DNA of 27,453 bases, from contig JADKIC010000040.1 of assembly GCA_016721435.1 (NCBI GenBank), positions 1-27,453 of the forward strand, written 5' to 3'. Shown here piece by piece: positions 14,964 to 23,219 of this stretch. The notes under the pieces were generated by a model. That model searched no databases. It was given only the letters and a program-made list of their open reading frames with translations, and was not told the origin of the DNA. The DNA comes from Bacteroidota bacterium (GTDB lineage: Bacteria > Bacteroidota > Bacteroidia > AKYH767-A > OLB10). Numbering within the stretch: the first letter of the stretch is position 1; the number at the start of each line of letters is the position of its first letter. Position numbers and translations under genes: made by a program.

Positions 14964-16588
14964 CTACTGCTTTATTAATTTTTTTGTAGCTACATGCTCC
15001 TTATTTCCGGCTTCAATCATATACACTCCAGGTGGGATTTCGCTTAAATCGATGGTGTGACTTTTTTGGAAGGAAGGAGCATCCAGTATTTTTCGCCGAG
15101 CGCATTGTAGAGTTGAATGGAAATCATTTCTTTTTTACTCTTAATGGTCACCATATCCTGCGCCGGATTAGGATAGACAAAAATTTCATTTTCCATCGCT
15201 GCATTTTCTTCAATGGAAATAGGTTGCTGACTTAGTTTTAAAACAAATACATCGGTGAAGCCTGCAGAAATTAAATTATAGACTCCTGTCTCCGGATTAA
15301 AATCAGCAGTGTCATTGAAGTTGCCGGATAAATAAATGTTGCCGGCTACATCCACTGCAAGACCTTTACAACCATCTGCTCCCGTTCCTCCAAATTGTTT
15401 TGCCCAAATGAAATTACCGGCCGGGTCCATCTTTGCAATAAAGGCATCTGCATTTCCAAAAGAAGTCAGAGTGATATTGCCGTAGGAAGATGTTCCGGCA
15501 AATCCACCGGCGACATAAATAAATCCAAGATCATCTAACACAATTTCCGATGAAGTATCATTACCTGTTCCACCCGCACGTCGAGCCCAGACAAAATTCC
15601 CTCCTGCATCTAATTTGGAAACGAAAACATCTCTGGCTCCGGCAGAAGTAAGAAAGAAAGTATCGCTGGCTCCAAAACCCGGATTAAAATCAACGGTACT
15701 ATTGAAAAATCCGAAAGTATATACATTCCCCGAGTCATCTACGGCAAGGCTGTTTCCAAAATCCTGATTAGGTCCTCCCATTGTTTTTGCCCAGAGCAAA
15801 TTACCATCTGTGTCATACTTGATAATAAAAACATCAGTATTCCCCTGATTAGGAAATAAATTCAATCCCCAATGGTATCCTGTGATATACACATTTCCTG
15901 CTGCATCGGTGGTAACCGCGTACCCGGGATTTATAAATTGAGTGGCAGCATATCTTCTTGTCCAGAGGGTATCACCCAGGTTATTGGTTTTATAAAGAAA
16001 GAGATCGTTGAACCATGTACCCACGGCATAGCAATTTCCCGCCTGATCTACCGTGACATCATAACAGCCCTGACTCCCACCATCACCCACTTGTTTGGCC
16101 CAGACAAAATTTCCGGCTGCATCTGATTTTGTAAGAAAGAAATCAGCGCTTCCCGCAGAAGTAAGATTAAATGTATTGCCCGGAGCTGGATCAAAATCTG
16201 CTGTCGCATGAAAATATCCTCCTGTATAAACATTGTTTTGGGGATCAGTGGCGATGCCGTAACCTATATCCTGAGCGCCCATTCCGCCTATCCAATACGC
16301 ATTACCGAAGTTTCCCGCCGCCGTTATTTTGGCAACAAAACAATCACCATAGTTCGTGTCGGGTGAGATGACATTGTAAATTCCCGGACCCGGATCAAAA
16401 TCAACTGTATCATTAAAGGATCCGGTAGTATAGACATCACCGTTAGAATTTACAGCCAGACTTGTACCTACCGACGATCCCGATCCTTTAAAAGATACTG
16501 CCCACTGCAAGTATAAAGCCTGTGCAGCGCAATTCGTTTGTGAAAGGATGGATGCCATTAAAATCAAATAGATAAATTTTGTTTTCAT
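14964..16588 (-). CDS. SBBP-type beta-propeller protein with T9SS sorting domain
   Basis: A secreted protein of about 541 residues after repair. It has a signal peptide (MKTKFIYLILMASILSQ), then about nine repeats of 45-60 residues with the SBBP pattern: GNVYxTGxFxxTVDFDPG, then DxFxxKxDxxGNFxWAKxxGG. Aromatic and DFNPG turns repeat regularly, as in a beta-propeller. The type A sorting domain is IFVYPNPAQDMVTIKSK ... IDLSEIPPGVYMIEAG, so the protein is moved across the outer membrane by the T9SS. As written the frame stops at 15044. Adding one base to the T5 run at 15089-15093 restores the sorting domain and moves the stop to 14964-14966, next to the palindromic array. Confidence 0.82.
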
Positions 16589-16740
16589 AATCGTATATGT
16601 TTTGTAAATTTTTAATTATCATGCATCACTATCATTTAAAAGAGCAAGACCGGATATTAACGATCAACGTCCTTAATTAAGTCCGTTGAATAGTTGAAAT
16701 AAAGCCCTGCGAAATCAGGAACAACAATTGATTTCAATAG

Positions 16741-16748
16741 CAAATGTA
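16741..16748 (-). promoter_or_regulatory. Candidate -7 element TACATTTG (minus strand)
   Basis: A TAnnTTTG match on the minus strand upstream of the propeller gene. It would give a leader of about 150 bases. The -33 region is weak. It lies 41 bp on the gene side of the 16789-16836 palindrome. Confidence 0.35.
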
Positions 16749-16788
16749 AATTAAATTAATTTAACCGGGAAAACTTGCTCTTTTTGAT

Positions 16789-16836
16789 GTCCTGCATCGT
16801 AATGACAGGTTGCTACCTGTCATTACGATGCAGGAC
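16789..16836. repeat. Palindrome with 22-bp arms, TGACAGGT core
   Basis: The arms at 16789-16810 and 16815-16836 are perfect complements around TGCT. The inner core is TGACAGGT/ACCTGTCA as in the 14.6-kb array; the outer GTCCTGCATCG arm is specific to this site except for CATCGTAA, which also precedes the 14716 copy. It lies between the FkbM gene and the propeller gene, both on the minus strand. Confidence 0.88.
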
Positions 16837-16933
16837 AAACATTATAAATGCCGAGAGATTAGAATGTAGTTAAAAAGCAAAGCGAGTCGGTTCGTTCGCC
16901 AATAGAAAAGAGAAAATGTATTAAATCTTCTCA

Positions 16934-17776
16934 CTACACTCCCTCATTATCAATATGCGTCCATATTACATCCTGCCATATTCCCGTAATAGAGAAAAAA
17001 TCAATGGGTTGAAGTTTATCTTCGGTAAGGAAATAAGGTGTATAACCACAGCCCGTCAATAAGCTGGCCATTTCCATATTCATGTCTTTATGGGTATCGT
17101 AAAAGCAAGTTTCTACCAAAATATAGTCAATCCTTTTCTTTGCTAGCATGCCTGCAGCGCCTTTCAATGAAATCATTTCGGCACCTTCTACATCTAATTT
17201 GAGATAACGAACCTTTTCAATGTTATTCTTTTTACACAGTGTATCGACAGTGATCGTTTCAATCAGGTATTCATTGTCTTCTTCGTTCTTCGTGCCTACT
17301 TCAGAGAGGAAGGAATAACCGCGGGAAATCACTCTGGGGGTATCTACAAAATATGCAGTACCATCCTGACTGGATAGCGCCATATTCATCAATACGATGT
17401 TGGAACAATTCAGATAAGAAGTTATTTTATTGTAACAGGTCATAGAAGGTTCCAGCCCGTAAATTTTACCTGTATCACCAACAAGGCCTTGCAATACTGC
17501 TGTAACATAGCCGACATTCACGCCGGGTTCAATGATAATATCACCCTCGCGCACCACTTTTTTCAAATGACTTACAAATCGTTCTTCATATACACCGTAA
17601 TACATATAGCGGTAAAACTCTACCTGATGATCTACCGGAAAGTATACATCATTTAATTTTATGATTTCAACATCTTTTGGTGCCAGCATCAAACCTAGCT
17701 TATCCGATAAACGGTGCCTGCCTTTAAAAGTGTAATGACTGAATATGTAGCGTAATGAACTTCGTAGTATTTTCAT
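16934..17776 (-). CDS. FkbM-family SAM-dependent methyltransferase
   Basis: A 280-residue Rossmann methyltransferase. Motif I is IIEPGVNVGYVTAVL (83-95), followed by GKIYGLEPS (acidic E109 binding the SAM ribose). The family signature YLKLDVEGAEMISLKGA is at 191-207, then IDYILVETCFYD. FkbM enzymes O-methylate sugars, polyketides or lipids, often in surface polysaccharide loci. No glycosyltransferase genes lie beside it here, so the substrate is open. The usual motif I aspartate is a glutamate (EPG for DVG). The start follows an AT-rich leader with no clear promoter. Confidence 0.87.
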   Translation of the reverse strand: MKILRSSLRYIFSHYTFKGRHRLSDKLGLMLAPKDVEIIKLNDVYFPVDHQVEFYRYMYYGVYEERFVSHLKKVVREGDIIIEPGVNVGYVTAVLQGLVGDTGKIYGLEPSMTCYNKITSYLNCSNIVLMNMALSSQDGTAYFVDTPRVISRGYSFLSEVGTKNEEDNEYLIETITVDTLCKKNNIEKVRYLKLDVEGAEMISLKGAAGMLAKKRIDYILVETCFYDTHKDMNMEMASLLTGCGYTPYFLTEDKLQPIDFFSITGIWQDVIWTHIDNEGV

Positions 17777-18452
17777 TGATGGTTATGTTTACCGGTTTAA
17801 GATTAAAAAGTGGATAAGTCAGCAATTTATAAAGAATTTCCGGATTTTAGACTTAAAATATGGAGATGGTTGATAAATATTAATTTTTAGAGGGTAAATT
17901 ACCTGAGAAATTTGCCATTAAATCACATATAATCAATAATTTAAATACAGGTATGACACGCTTTTCTTCATAAAATTATTTCCTGGATTTTGATGGGATT
18001 GCCTTCATATGCCCTCGAAAAAGTACCTTTCACCTATGATTTTAATGCCTTCATCGGATAGAAATTTCCAGAAACAGTGCAGACCGGATGCACTTATTGT
18101 AGCCCATTTTTTGATCTTTTTTGAGGAGTAAATTTGCTGTATAGACTATAACCACTTTCGCTAATTTATTGTGGAGATAGTAACCCAAAGTTTAAATACA
18201 AGTTTATTTTTACCGTTTCAAAACTCCTGTCTCCTGTTTTTCACTAAAGAATCTATCACCAATTCTGGTGAAAAGCATCTTTACTCTAACCTCTTTTTTT
18301 TGTCAATACATATATCATTTTATACCTTTCAAATGCGCTATCTTAATAAATTGTCTTCCAAAACTTATGACTCCCCCCCCTATTATACGTTTTTTTCCTA
18401 CCAGCCCACTGGCAAGTTCATCTCTTATTTCGTATTTCCCATTTTCGCAACT
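17777..18452. other. Long intergenic region without a recognisable gene
   Basis: AT-rich sequence upstream of the minus-strand FkbM gene. No promoter of consensus type was found, and a 161-codon plus-strand frame over 18171-18656 is phenylalanine- and serine-rich and reads through the TTTCGTA repeats, so I do not accept it. A few T and C runs (18289-18300, 18371-18378) are low-complexity. Confidence 0.45.
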
Positions 18453-18583
18453 ATTTCGTCTTTCGTAATATTTCGTATTTCGTATTTCGTAATATTTCGT
18501 ATTTCGTATTTTCGTAATATTTCGTATTTCGTATTTCGTATTTCGTATTTTCGTATTTTCGTATTTCGTATTTTCGTAATATT
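18453..18583. repeat. TTTCGTA low-complexity tandem repeat
   Basis: About 17 irregular copies of TTTCGTA, with variants TTTTCGTA and TTTCGTAATA, are arranged head to tail. On the minus strand the translation gives repeated KYEIRNT, which looks like a protein but is an artefact of the repeat. It ends 30 bp before the promoter of the 18686 operon. Confidence 0.85.
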
Positions 18584-18612
18584 GTTTATTTTCCACTATT
18601 CTTTCTTCCGAG

Positions 18613-18642
18613 TTGGAAGTATGTTACATTTTATTATTTTTG
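18613..18642 (+). promoter_or_regulatory. Promoter of the exported three-gene operon
   Basis: TTG (18613-18615), exactly 19 bp, then TATTTTTG (18635-18642): a full match to the Bacteroidota consensus and the best in the window. The expected transcript start near 18649 leaves a leader of about 37 bases before the ATG at 18686. Confidence 0.75.
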
Positions 18643-18685
18643 CTCATAGTCGGTAATTCTTAAGGTATTTAAATCGCAATATATT

Positions 18686-19276
18686 ATGCTAATGTTATCT
18701 TCCGGACTTCTTTCATTGAAGCGTATGGTCACATCACTCTGGATGGTGGCATTATTTTCATCAGGCGTTAATGCGCAGGACAATACTTCACTGAATGAAT
18801 TATTTGCCATTTGTAAGAAGGCTCAATCTCAAACAGAAGATAACGGAAAGACGCTGATTATGTTTGTCCAGCAAAGTGATCCCCGCTATTTCGACGGAGT
18901 AAAATTGTACAATGATGCGCGTTCCTCCTTTGAAGAATGGATCGAATACTATACGCTGGAAATGGAGGATCTCATTAATCGCCGGGATAAAAAAGTGGAT
19001 GAAGCGGGCTTAAAAAATAAAATTACGGCTGCCCTGGAAGCTGTGGAATCATTTGATCGTTTTGCAAATTCCCTAAAACCTGTGAATACGTCTAACCCTT
19101 CTGTTGCACGAAACTATACACCCGGTATTGGCGAAATAAATACTTGTTTTAATTCGGCCGTGGGTTTTATGAAATTAATGATGGATGCCAAAAGGGAGAA
19201 GCAGTTAACCATGAAGAAAGATCTGGTGGACCGCTTAAGTCGTTATCATATTATGCCATTTAGTTCTCTGAAATAA
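18686..19276 (+). CDS. Exported helical protein of unknown function (196 aa)
   Basis: First gene of the operon 18686-21678. A signal peptide spans residues 1-30 (WMVALFSSGVNAQ, cleavage after VNA). An internal ATG at 18725 gives a shorter signal. The mature part is mostly charged helices (FAICKKAQSQTEDNGKTL ... FEEWIEYYTLEMEDLINRRDKK) with a middle NPSVARNYTPGIGEI loop, and two Cys after the signal. No family is recognised. It ends 21 bp before the transglutaminase-like gene, so the products probably act together in the periplasm or at the surface. Confidence 0.65.
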   Translation: MLMLSSGLLSLKRMVTSLWMVALFSSGVNAQDNTSLNELFAICKKAQSQTEDNGKTLIMFVQQSDPRYFDGVKLYNDARSSFEEWIEYYTLEMEDLINRRDKKVDEAGLKNKITAALEAVESFDRFANSLKPVNTSNPSVARNYTPGIGEINTCFNSAVGFMKLMMDAKREKQLTMKKDLVDRLSRYHIMPFSSLK

Positions 19277-19297
19277 TCACCCATAAAAAGTATTGAA

Positions 19298-20980
19298 ATG
19301 AAAAAGTATTTATTATCAATTATTTTAGTTCTTGCAGGAGCAGGAATGCTCGGTTACCAGAATTTTTTCTCAGGAAGTATAGATGATCTGGAAATTAAGA
19401 TCGAAAATACTCCGGTTATCATGCCCGCTTGTTATAAAGTTTATGGGAATGAGGAAGCATTGGATGGCCGCTATTTTCTTTTTAAAATGATGCTGACCAA
19501 TAATGGCTCGCGTCCCATCAAGAACGTAAAGGCCACTTATGAGATTCCCAAATTTGTTGACCAAACAGAGTTGGGAAAAGTCTCAGTAATCAATCCCGGC
19601 CAGTCTATTGTCATTGCTTGTTATCCTGCTTTTAAAGATAATATCATTGAGAAAACTACTTCTTCCAAAGAGAAAGCTAAAATTATTATTTCTTCTTCCG
19701 GCGGTGATCAGGAGCAGGAATTCGGTTTCGAAATGAAAGGACGCAATGAATTTTTATATACCTGTATTAATCCGGAGGAAATTCGTAGTTATAGCGATGT
19801 TTATGATAATAATGATTTATTGGCATGTTATGTTACTCCTGAGGATCCCATCATCAAATATTATACACAACAGTTGCAGGAGAAAGTACTGAAAGGCGAA
19901 ACGGCTTCTGTAACCAATGATCCTAAAGAAGCCGTTCGTTTTCTCCTGGGTGTTTATCAGGGTACCTATTTAAGTCATATGGTGTATAGCGGCACTTCCG
20001 GCGTTCCTTCCCGTTTTGATGATTTGCAGTCCATGGTGCAAAGCCTTCGTCTCCCTCGTGAAGTGGTGACAGGAAATACAGGGTTATGTATTGAACTTTC
20101 TTTGTTTTATGCATCGGTATTAATGGCTGCCGGTCTTGAACCCATCATTTATCTGATCCCCGGTCATGCGTATCCTGGCATTAAAGTGAATGGGCAGTAT
20201 TTTGCGATTGAAGCAACGTGTATTGGAGGTGAAGGTATGGGTGGAAGAGAAGATGCGGAGACGGCTTTTAAGAAGGGAATGAAGTCGCTGGATGATTTTA
20301 TTAAGGCAGCGCAAATGGGCGATGAACGGTACAGTATCGTTAATGTGAGAGAGTTAATAGCACAGCAGGTTACCCCCATGGAGTTAAAGGATGATCAGTT
20401 CTTACGTCAGAAAGTAGAGAAAATTGCTGATGGCTGGGCTGGTGGTGCTTTGCCTTCCGGTGCCGGAGGAAATATGGTGGCAGTAAGTAATCAGGATGGT
20501 GGTAATACCGGTGGTGGGAATGATGGCGGCGGAGGTGGTGGAGGAAATAGTGGCGGCGGATCTGCTTCAGGGATGGCTACGTATACAGGGGCCGTTAGTT
20601 TTAATTATCCATCGCATTGGAGTCGTGTAAACAGGCCGTTTCCAAATTTACCACAAGTCATCACAGCCATGGTTCCTCCCGATCAAATGGCCACCATTCA
20701 GGTCTATCAGATTCCCGGTGCAAGCAATGCAGATGAGGCTTTGCAGATCATACAACAGCAACTCTATGCCTCCGGTCAGGAGGTGCAGTACCAGCAAGCG
20801 GGTAGCCGTGGCAGTTATCAGGTCTTCAACGGTGTTACCAATAGTATGAACGGTTCATTGCAGTGGCAGGCGTTTTTGAAGAGAGGTAGCGGCGGTGTTG
20901 TAGGAGTGATTATGGGTACTGCAGAAGGTGCGGAGAATTACAATGGCGTGTTGAATCAGGTGAAATCCTCAATCAAATAA
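19298..20980 (+). CDS. Exported transglutaminase-like protein with C-terminal domain
   Basis: A 560-residue protein. Residues 1-20 form a signal or anchor segment. Residues 30-150 look like an Ig-like beta domain (FLFKMMLTNNGSRPIKNVKATYEIP ... NPGQSIVIACYP). Residues 200-310 carry the transglutaminase-like core: C264 in NTGLCIELS, H290 in IPGHAYPGI and E305 in FAIEAT, in the right order and spacing. The third residue is Glu where Asp is more usual. A Gly-rich linker (about 400-424) leads to a C-terminal domain (428-560) with VSFNYPSHWSRV, resembling the PsbP/DUF1795-like fold. Such enzymes may cleave or crosslink peptides; the activity here is inferred from the triad. It is the middle gene of a tight operon (gaps of 21 and 23 bp). 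Confidence 0.75.
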   Translation: MKKYLLSIILVLAGAGMLGYQNFFSGSIDDLEIKIENTPVIMPACYKVYGNEEALDGRYFLFKMMLTNNGSRPIKNVKATYEIPKFVDQTELGKVSVINPGQSIVIACYPAFKDNIIEKTTSSKEKAKIIISSSGGDQEQEFGFEMKGRNEFLYTCINPEEIRSYSDVYDNNDLLACYVTPEDPIIKYYTQQLQEKVLKGETASVTNDPKEAVRFLLGVYQGTYLSHMVYSGTSGVPSRFDDLQSMVQSLRLPREVVTGNTGLCIELSLFYASVLMAAGLEPIIYLIPGHAYPGIKVNGQYFAIEATCIGGEGMGGREDAETAFKKGMKSLDDFIKAAQMGDERYSIVNVRELIAQQVTPMELKDDQFLRQKVEKIADGWAGGALPSGAGGNMVAVSNQDGGNTGGGNDGGGGGGGNSGGGSASGMATYTGAVSFNYPSHWSRVNRPFPNLPQVITAMVPPDQMATIQVYQIPGASNADEALQIIQQQLYASGQEVQYQQAGSRGSYQVFNGVTNSMNGSLQWQAFLKRGSGGVVGVIMGTAEGAENYNGVLNQVKSSIK

Positions 20981-21003
20981 TTTAATTTTAAAAAAGAAAG
21001 ATC

Positions 21004-21678
21004 ATGTTATATTCTAAAATAAAATCAATGATGAACCGAATGAACAGGAGCTCTGTTTTGCGCTTAACATGTTTGACGTTGCTGTTTTCGCTCAGTAGCC
21101 TCATGTTGTTGTCGCAGGAGATTAAACCTTTTAAAGTCAGCATAGAGTTTAAGCTGGACGAGAAAGGAAATGCGCAAGTGACTTATGGATCGAAAATGAA
21201 TGCCGGTCAATGGGATAATTTTAAGAGAAGCATGGGGAACAATCAGTCCTTACTGAAGCGTCAGATCGAACGTGCCCTGCCTGCGTATTTTCTATCCGAT
21301 TTTGAGTATAAGGAAGATGCTATGGATCGCGCCTATACCCTTACCTTTAATGCCTATGGTGTTTGTAAAGTGAATTCCACCGGTAAATGGGTGATTGATT
21401 TGGATACGAAGAATCCCGATGTGACTAAGGTTTCTGATAATGTCTATATGATGATTTCAGAATCAAGCGCCGGCGGTCAGCTGATTCAAACCAATCAGAA
21501 AATTATTTTCCCGGAATCCGCTTCTGATATCAAAGAGGAGAAGGATGCTTTTGGGAAAGCGCATTTTACATTTGATATGGGCAATACGTCTATGTCAGGA
21601 AAGGTCATGCAGTATGGTGGAATTTTATTGATCCTCTCCGGACTATTTTTAGGATGGAAGAAATCAAAGACCGCCTGA
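21004..21678 (+). CDS. Exported protein with C-terminal membrane anchor (224 aa)
   Basis: Third gene of the operon. A long signal peptide ends near SLMLLSQE (residue 39). The mature part is a beta-rich domain (KVSIEFKLDEKGNAQVTYGSKMNAGQWDNF ... AYTLTFNAYGVCKVNSTGKWVIDLD) and the end is one membrane span (VMQYGGILLILSGLFLGW) followed by KKSKTA. The protein should sit in the inner membrane with its main domain in the periplasm. No family is recognised. Its anchor could hold the transglutaminase-like partner at the membrane; this is inference from operon structure. Confidence 0.65.
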   Translation: MLYSKIKSMMNRMNRSSVLRLTCLTLLFSLSSLMLLSQEIKPFKVSIEFKLDEKGNAQVTYGSKMNAGQWDNFKRSMGNNQSLLKRQIERALPAYFLSDFEYKEDAMDRAYTLTFNAYGVCKVNSTGKWVIDLDTKNPDVTKVSDNVYMMISESSAGGQLIQTNQKIIFPESASDIKEEKDAFGKAHFTFDMGNTSMSGKVMQYGGILLILSGLFLGWKKSKTA

Positions 21679-21788
21679 TCACTAAAAGGCATCTCCACAT
21701 ATTATTTCTTAAGCATTGACGTTGAAATGTCGGAATATGTTGTTCAAATGATTAATATAGGAATTCCTCTTAATTAAATATACTACCA

Positions 21789-22226
21789 ATGGCCCGCACC
21801 AGTACATATTTAAACTTTCCCCGATGCACAGAAGAAGCATTCAACTTCTATAAATCCATTTTCGGCGGTGATTTTGACGGTGACGGTATCGCCCGCTTCA
21901 GTGATATCCCGGTTGCTGAAGGTATGCCTCCCTTGCCGGATAATGATAAAGATCTTGTGATGCATATTGGCTTGTCCATCCTGGGCGGACATATGCTCAT
22001 GGGTACTGATGCTCCTGAATCAATGGGCTTCAAAGTGGATTTCGGAAATAATGTTTACATCAATCTGGAACCGTATACCAGAGAAGAAACGAAACGTTTA
22101 TTTGATTTGCTCTCTGAAGGGGGAAAGGTGGAGATGGAATTGCAAGAGATGTTTTGGGGTGCGTATTTCGGGAGCTTTACCGATAAATATGGGGTGAACT
22201 GGATGGTCAATTGTTCGGAGAAGTGA
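21789..22226 (+). CDS. VOC-family (PhnB-like) protein
   Basis: A 145-residue vicinal oxygen chelate protein of the PhnB-like type. It starts with the usual STYLNFPRCTEEAFNFYKSIFGG block, then LVMHIGLSILGGHMLMGTDAP, and closes with EMFWGAYFGSFTDKYGVNWMVNC. The two beta-alpha-beta-beta-beta modules are complete. Reaction and substrate are unknown for this subfamily. It is followed by a second VOC gene 23 bp downstream and a YciI-type gene, a small-molecule-related cluster. Confidence 0.88.
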   Translation: MARTSTYLNFPRCTEEAFNFYKSIFGGDFDGDGIARFSDIPVAEGMPPLPDNDKDLVMHIGLSILGGHMLMGTDAPESMGFKVDFGNNVYINLEPYTREETKRLFDLLSEGGKVEMELQEMFWGAYFGSFTDKYGVNWMVNCSEK

Positions 22227-22249
22227 TTTTTAAAATAATAGAATCGTAG

Positions 22250-22670
22250 ATGCAAAAGAGAATATATTCCTGCCTTTGGTTCGATGGAATGGCAAAGGAA
22301 GCTGCAGAATTCTATTGTTCGGTTTTTAAAGGAGGAAGGATCCTCGAAGAAATCCGCTAGTGGTAACATTTGAAATAAATGATACAAAGTTCATGGCCTT
22401 GAATGGTGGTCCTGTATTTACATTTAACGAATCCATATCTTTCGTGGTGGAATGTGACACCCAAGAGGAAATTGATACCTACTGGAAAAAGCTCACCGAT
22501 GGGGTGAGGAAAGTATGTGTGGATGGTTAAAGGATAAGTATGGTGTATCCTGGCAAATTGTTCCGGCAATACTGGGTCAAATGATGAGCGATCCCGGAAA
22601 ATCACAGCGGGTAATGGAGGCCTTTCTTAAGATGAAAAAACTTGATATTAATACATTACTTAAAGCCTGA
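22250..22670 (+). CDS. Second VOC/PhnB-like protein (two frameshifts)
   Basis: Adding one A near 22350 and one G to the G4 run near 22500-22503 gives one frame of 140 residues (423 bases). It reads MQKRIYSCLWFDGMAKEAAEFYCSVF ... ENPLVVTFEINDTKFMALNGGP ... ISFVVECDTQEEIDTYWKKL ... CGWLKDKYGVSWQIVP. This is the 3-demethylubiquinone-methyltransferase-like branch of VOC proteins, whose true activity is not known. As written it is broken into three pieces in different frames. It is one base from the next gene (TGA, A, ATG), so the two are co-transcribed. Confidence 0.72.
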
Positions 22671-22671
22671 A

Positions 22672-23128
22672 ATGAATAAAATTATCTTACTCTGTTGCTC
22701 ACCGGCTTCTCGCTCTCCACAGATGCGCAAACGCCAAACCCCAACTACGATTCTACATTGGCAAAAAAGTTGAATGCTGATGATTATGGAATGAAAAATA
22801 TGTGCTCGTTGTCTTGAAAACCGGTTCCAATACCACCTCGGATAAAGCTTTTATTGATAGCTGTTTCTCCGGACATATGAGTAATATGACGCGAATGGTA
22901 GATATCGGAAAGCTTATTGTCGCAGGTCCGTTTATGAAAAACGCAGATGCTTTCCGTGGCCTCTTCATTCTGAATGTTGAAACGATTGCGGAAGCAAATG
23001 AACTTTTATTGACCGACCCCGCTATCAAAGCAAAATTGCTGGATCCTGTTTTATATCAATGGTACGGTTCCGCAGCCTTGCCGGAGTACCTGGAAGCCTC
23101 GGATAAAATATGGAAGGAGAAACCTTAA
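22672..23128 (+). CDS. Exported YciI-type (YCII-related) protein (two frameshifts)
   Basis: Repairing one base near 22690 and one A in the A5 run near 22796-22800 gives 152 residues. The N-terminus MNKIILL ... LLTGFSLSTDAQ is a signal peptide, unusual for the family. The YCII domain runs KYVLVVLKTGSN ... FIDSCFSGHMSNMTRMVDIGKLIVAGPFMKN ... FRGLFILNVETIAEANELL, with the family histidine in GHMSNM. Only the part from 22802 is in one frame as written. The catalytic role of YciI-like domains is mostly unknown. It is the last gene of the VOC cluster; a hairpin follows 40 bp after its stop. Confidence 0.75.
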
Positions 23129-23167
23129 CTATTTTCTGATCATTCAACACGGAAGGAAATAATTAAT

Positions 23168-23199
23168 CCGGCAATGTACCATAAAACGTACATTGCCGG
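23168..23199. terminator. Hairpin between convergent genes, probable bidirectional terminator
   Basis: CCGGCAATGTAC and GTACATTGCCGG form a perfect 12-bp stem with an 8-base loop. It lies between the YciI gene (plus) and a T9SS gene ending at 23220 (minus). T runs on either side are weak. Confidence 0.6.
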
Positions 23200-23219
23200 A
23201 GGAAATTGAAAAATGGAAA

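Noticed and set aside
16789..16836. Intrinsic terminator for the FkbM gene
   Set aside because: The stem is strong but no T run follows on either strand, so only the palindrome is reported.
18315..18596. 93-codon minus-strand frame with KYEIRNT repeats
   Set aside because: The translation simply reflects the short DNA repeat and has no other protein-like features.
18171..18656. 161-codon plus-strand frame
   Set aside because: It reads through the TTTCGTA low-complexity repeats, is Phe/Ser/Tyr-rich without domain features, and covers the operon promoter.
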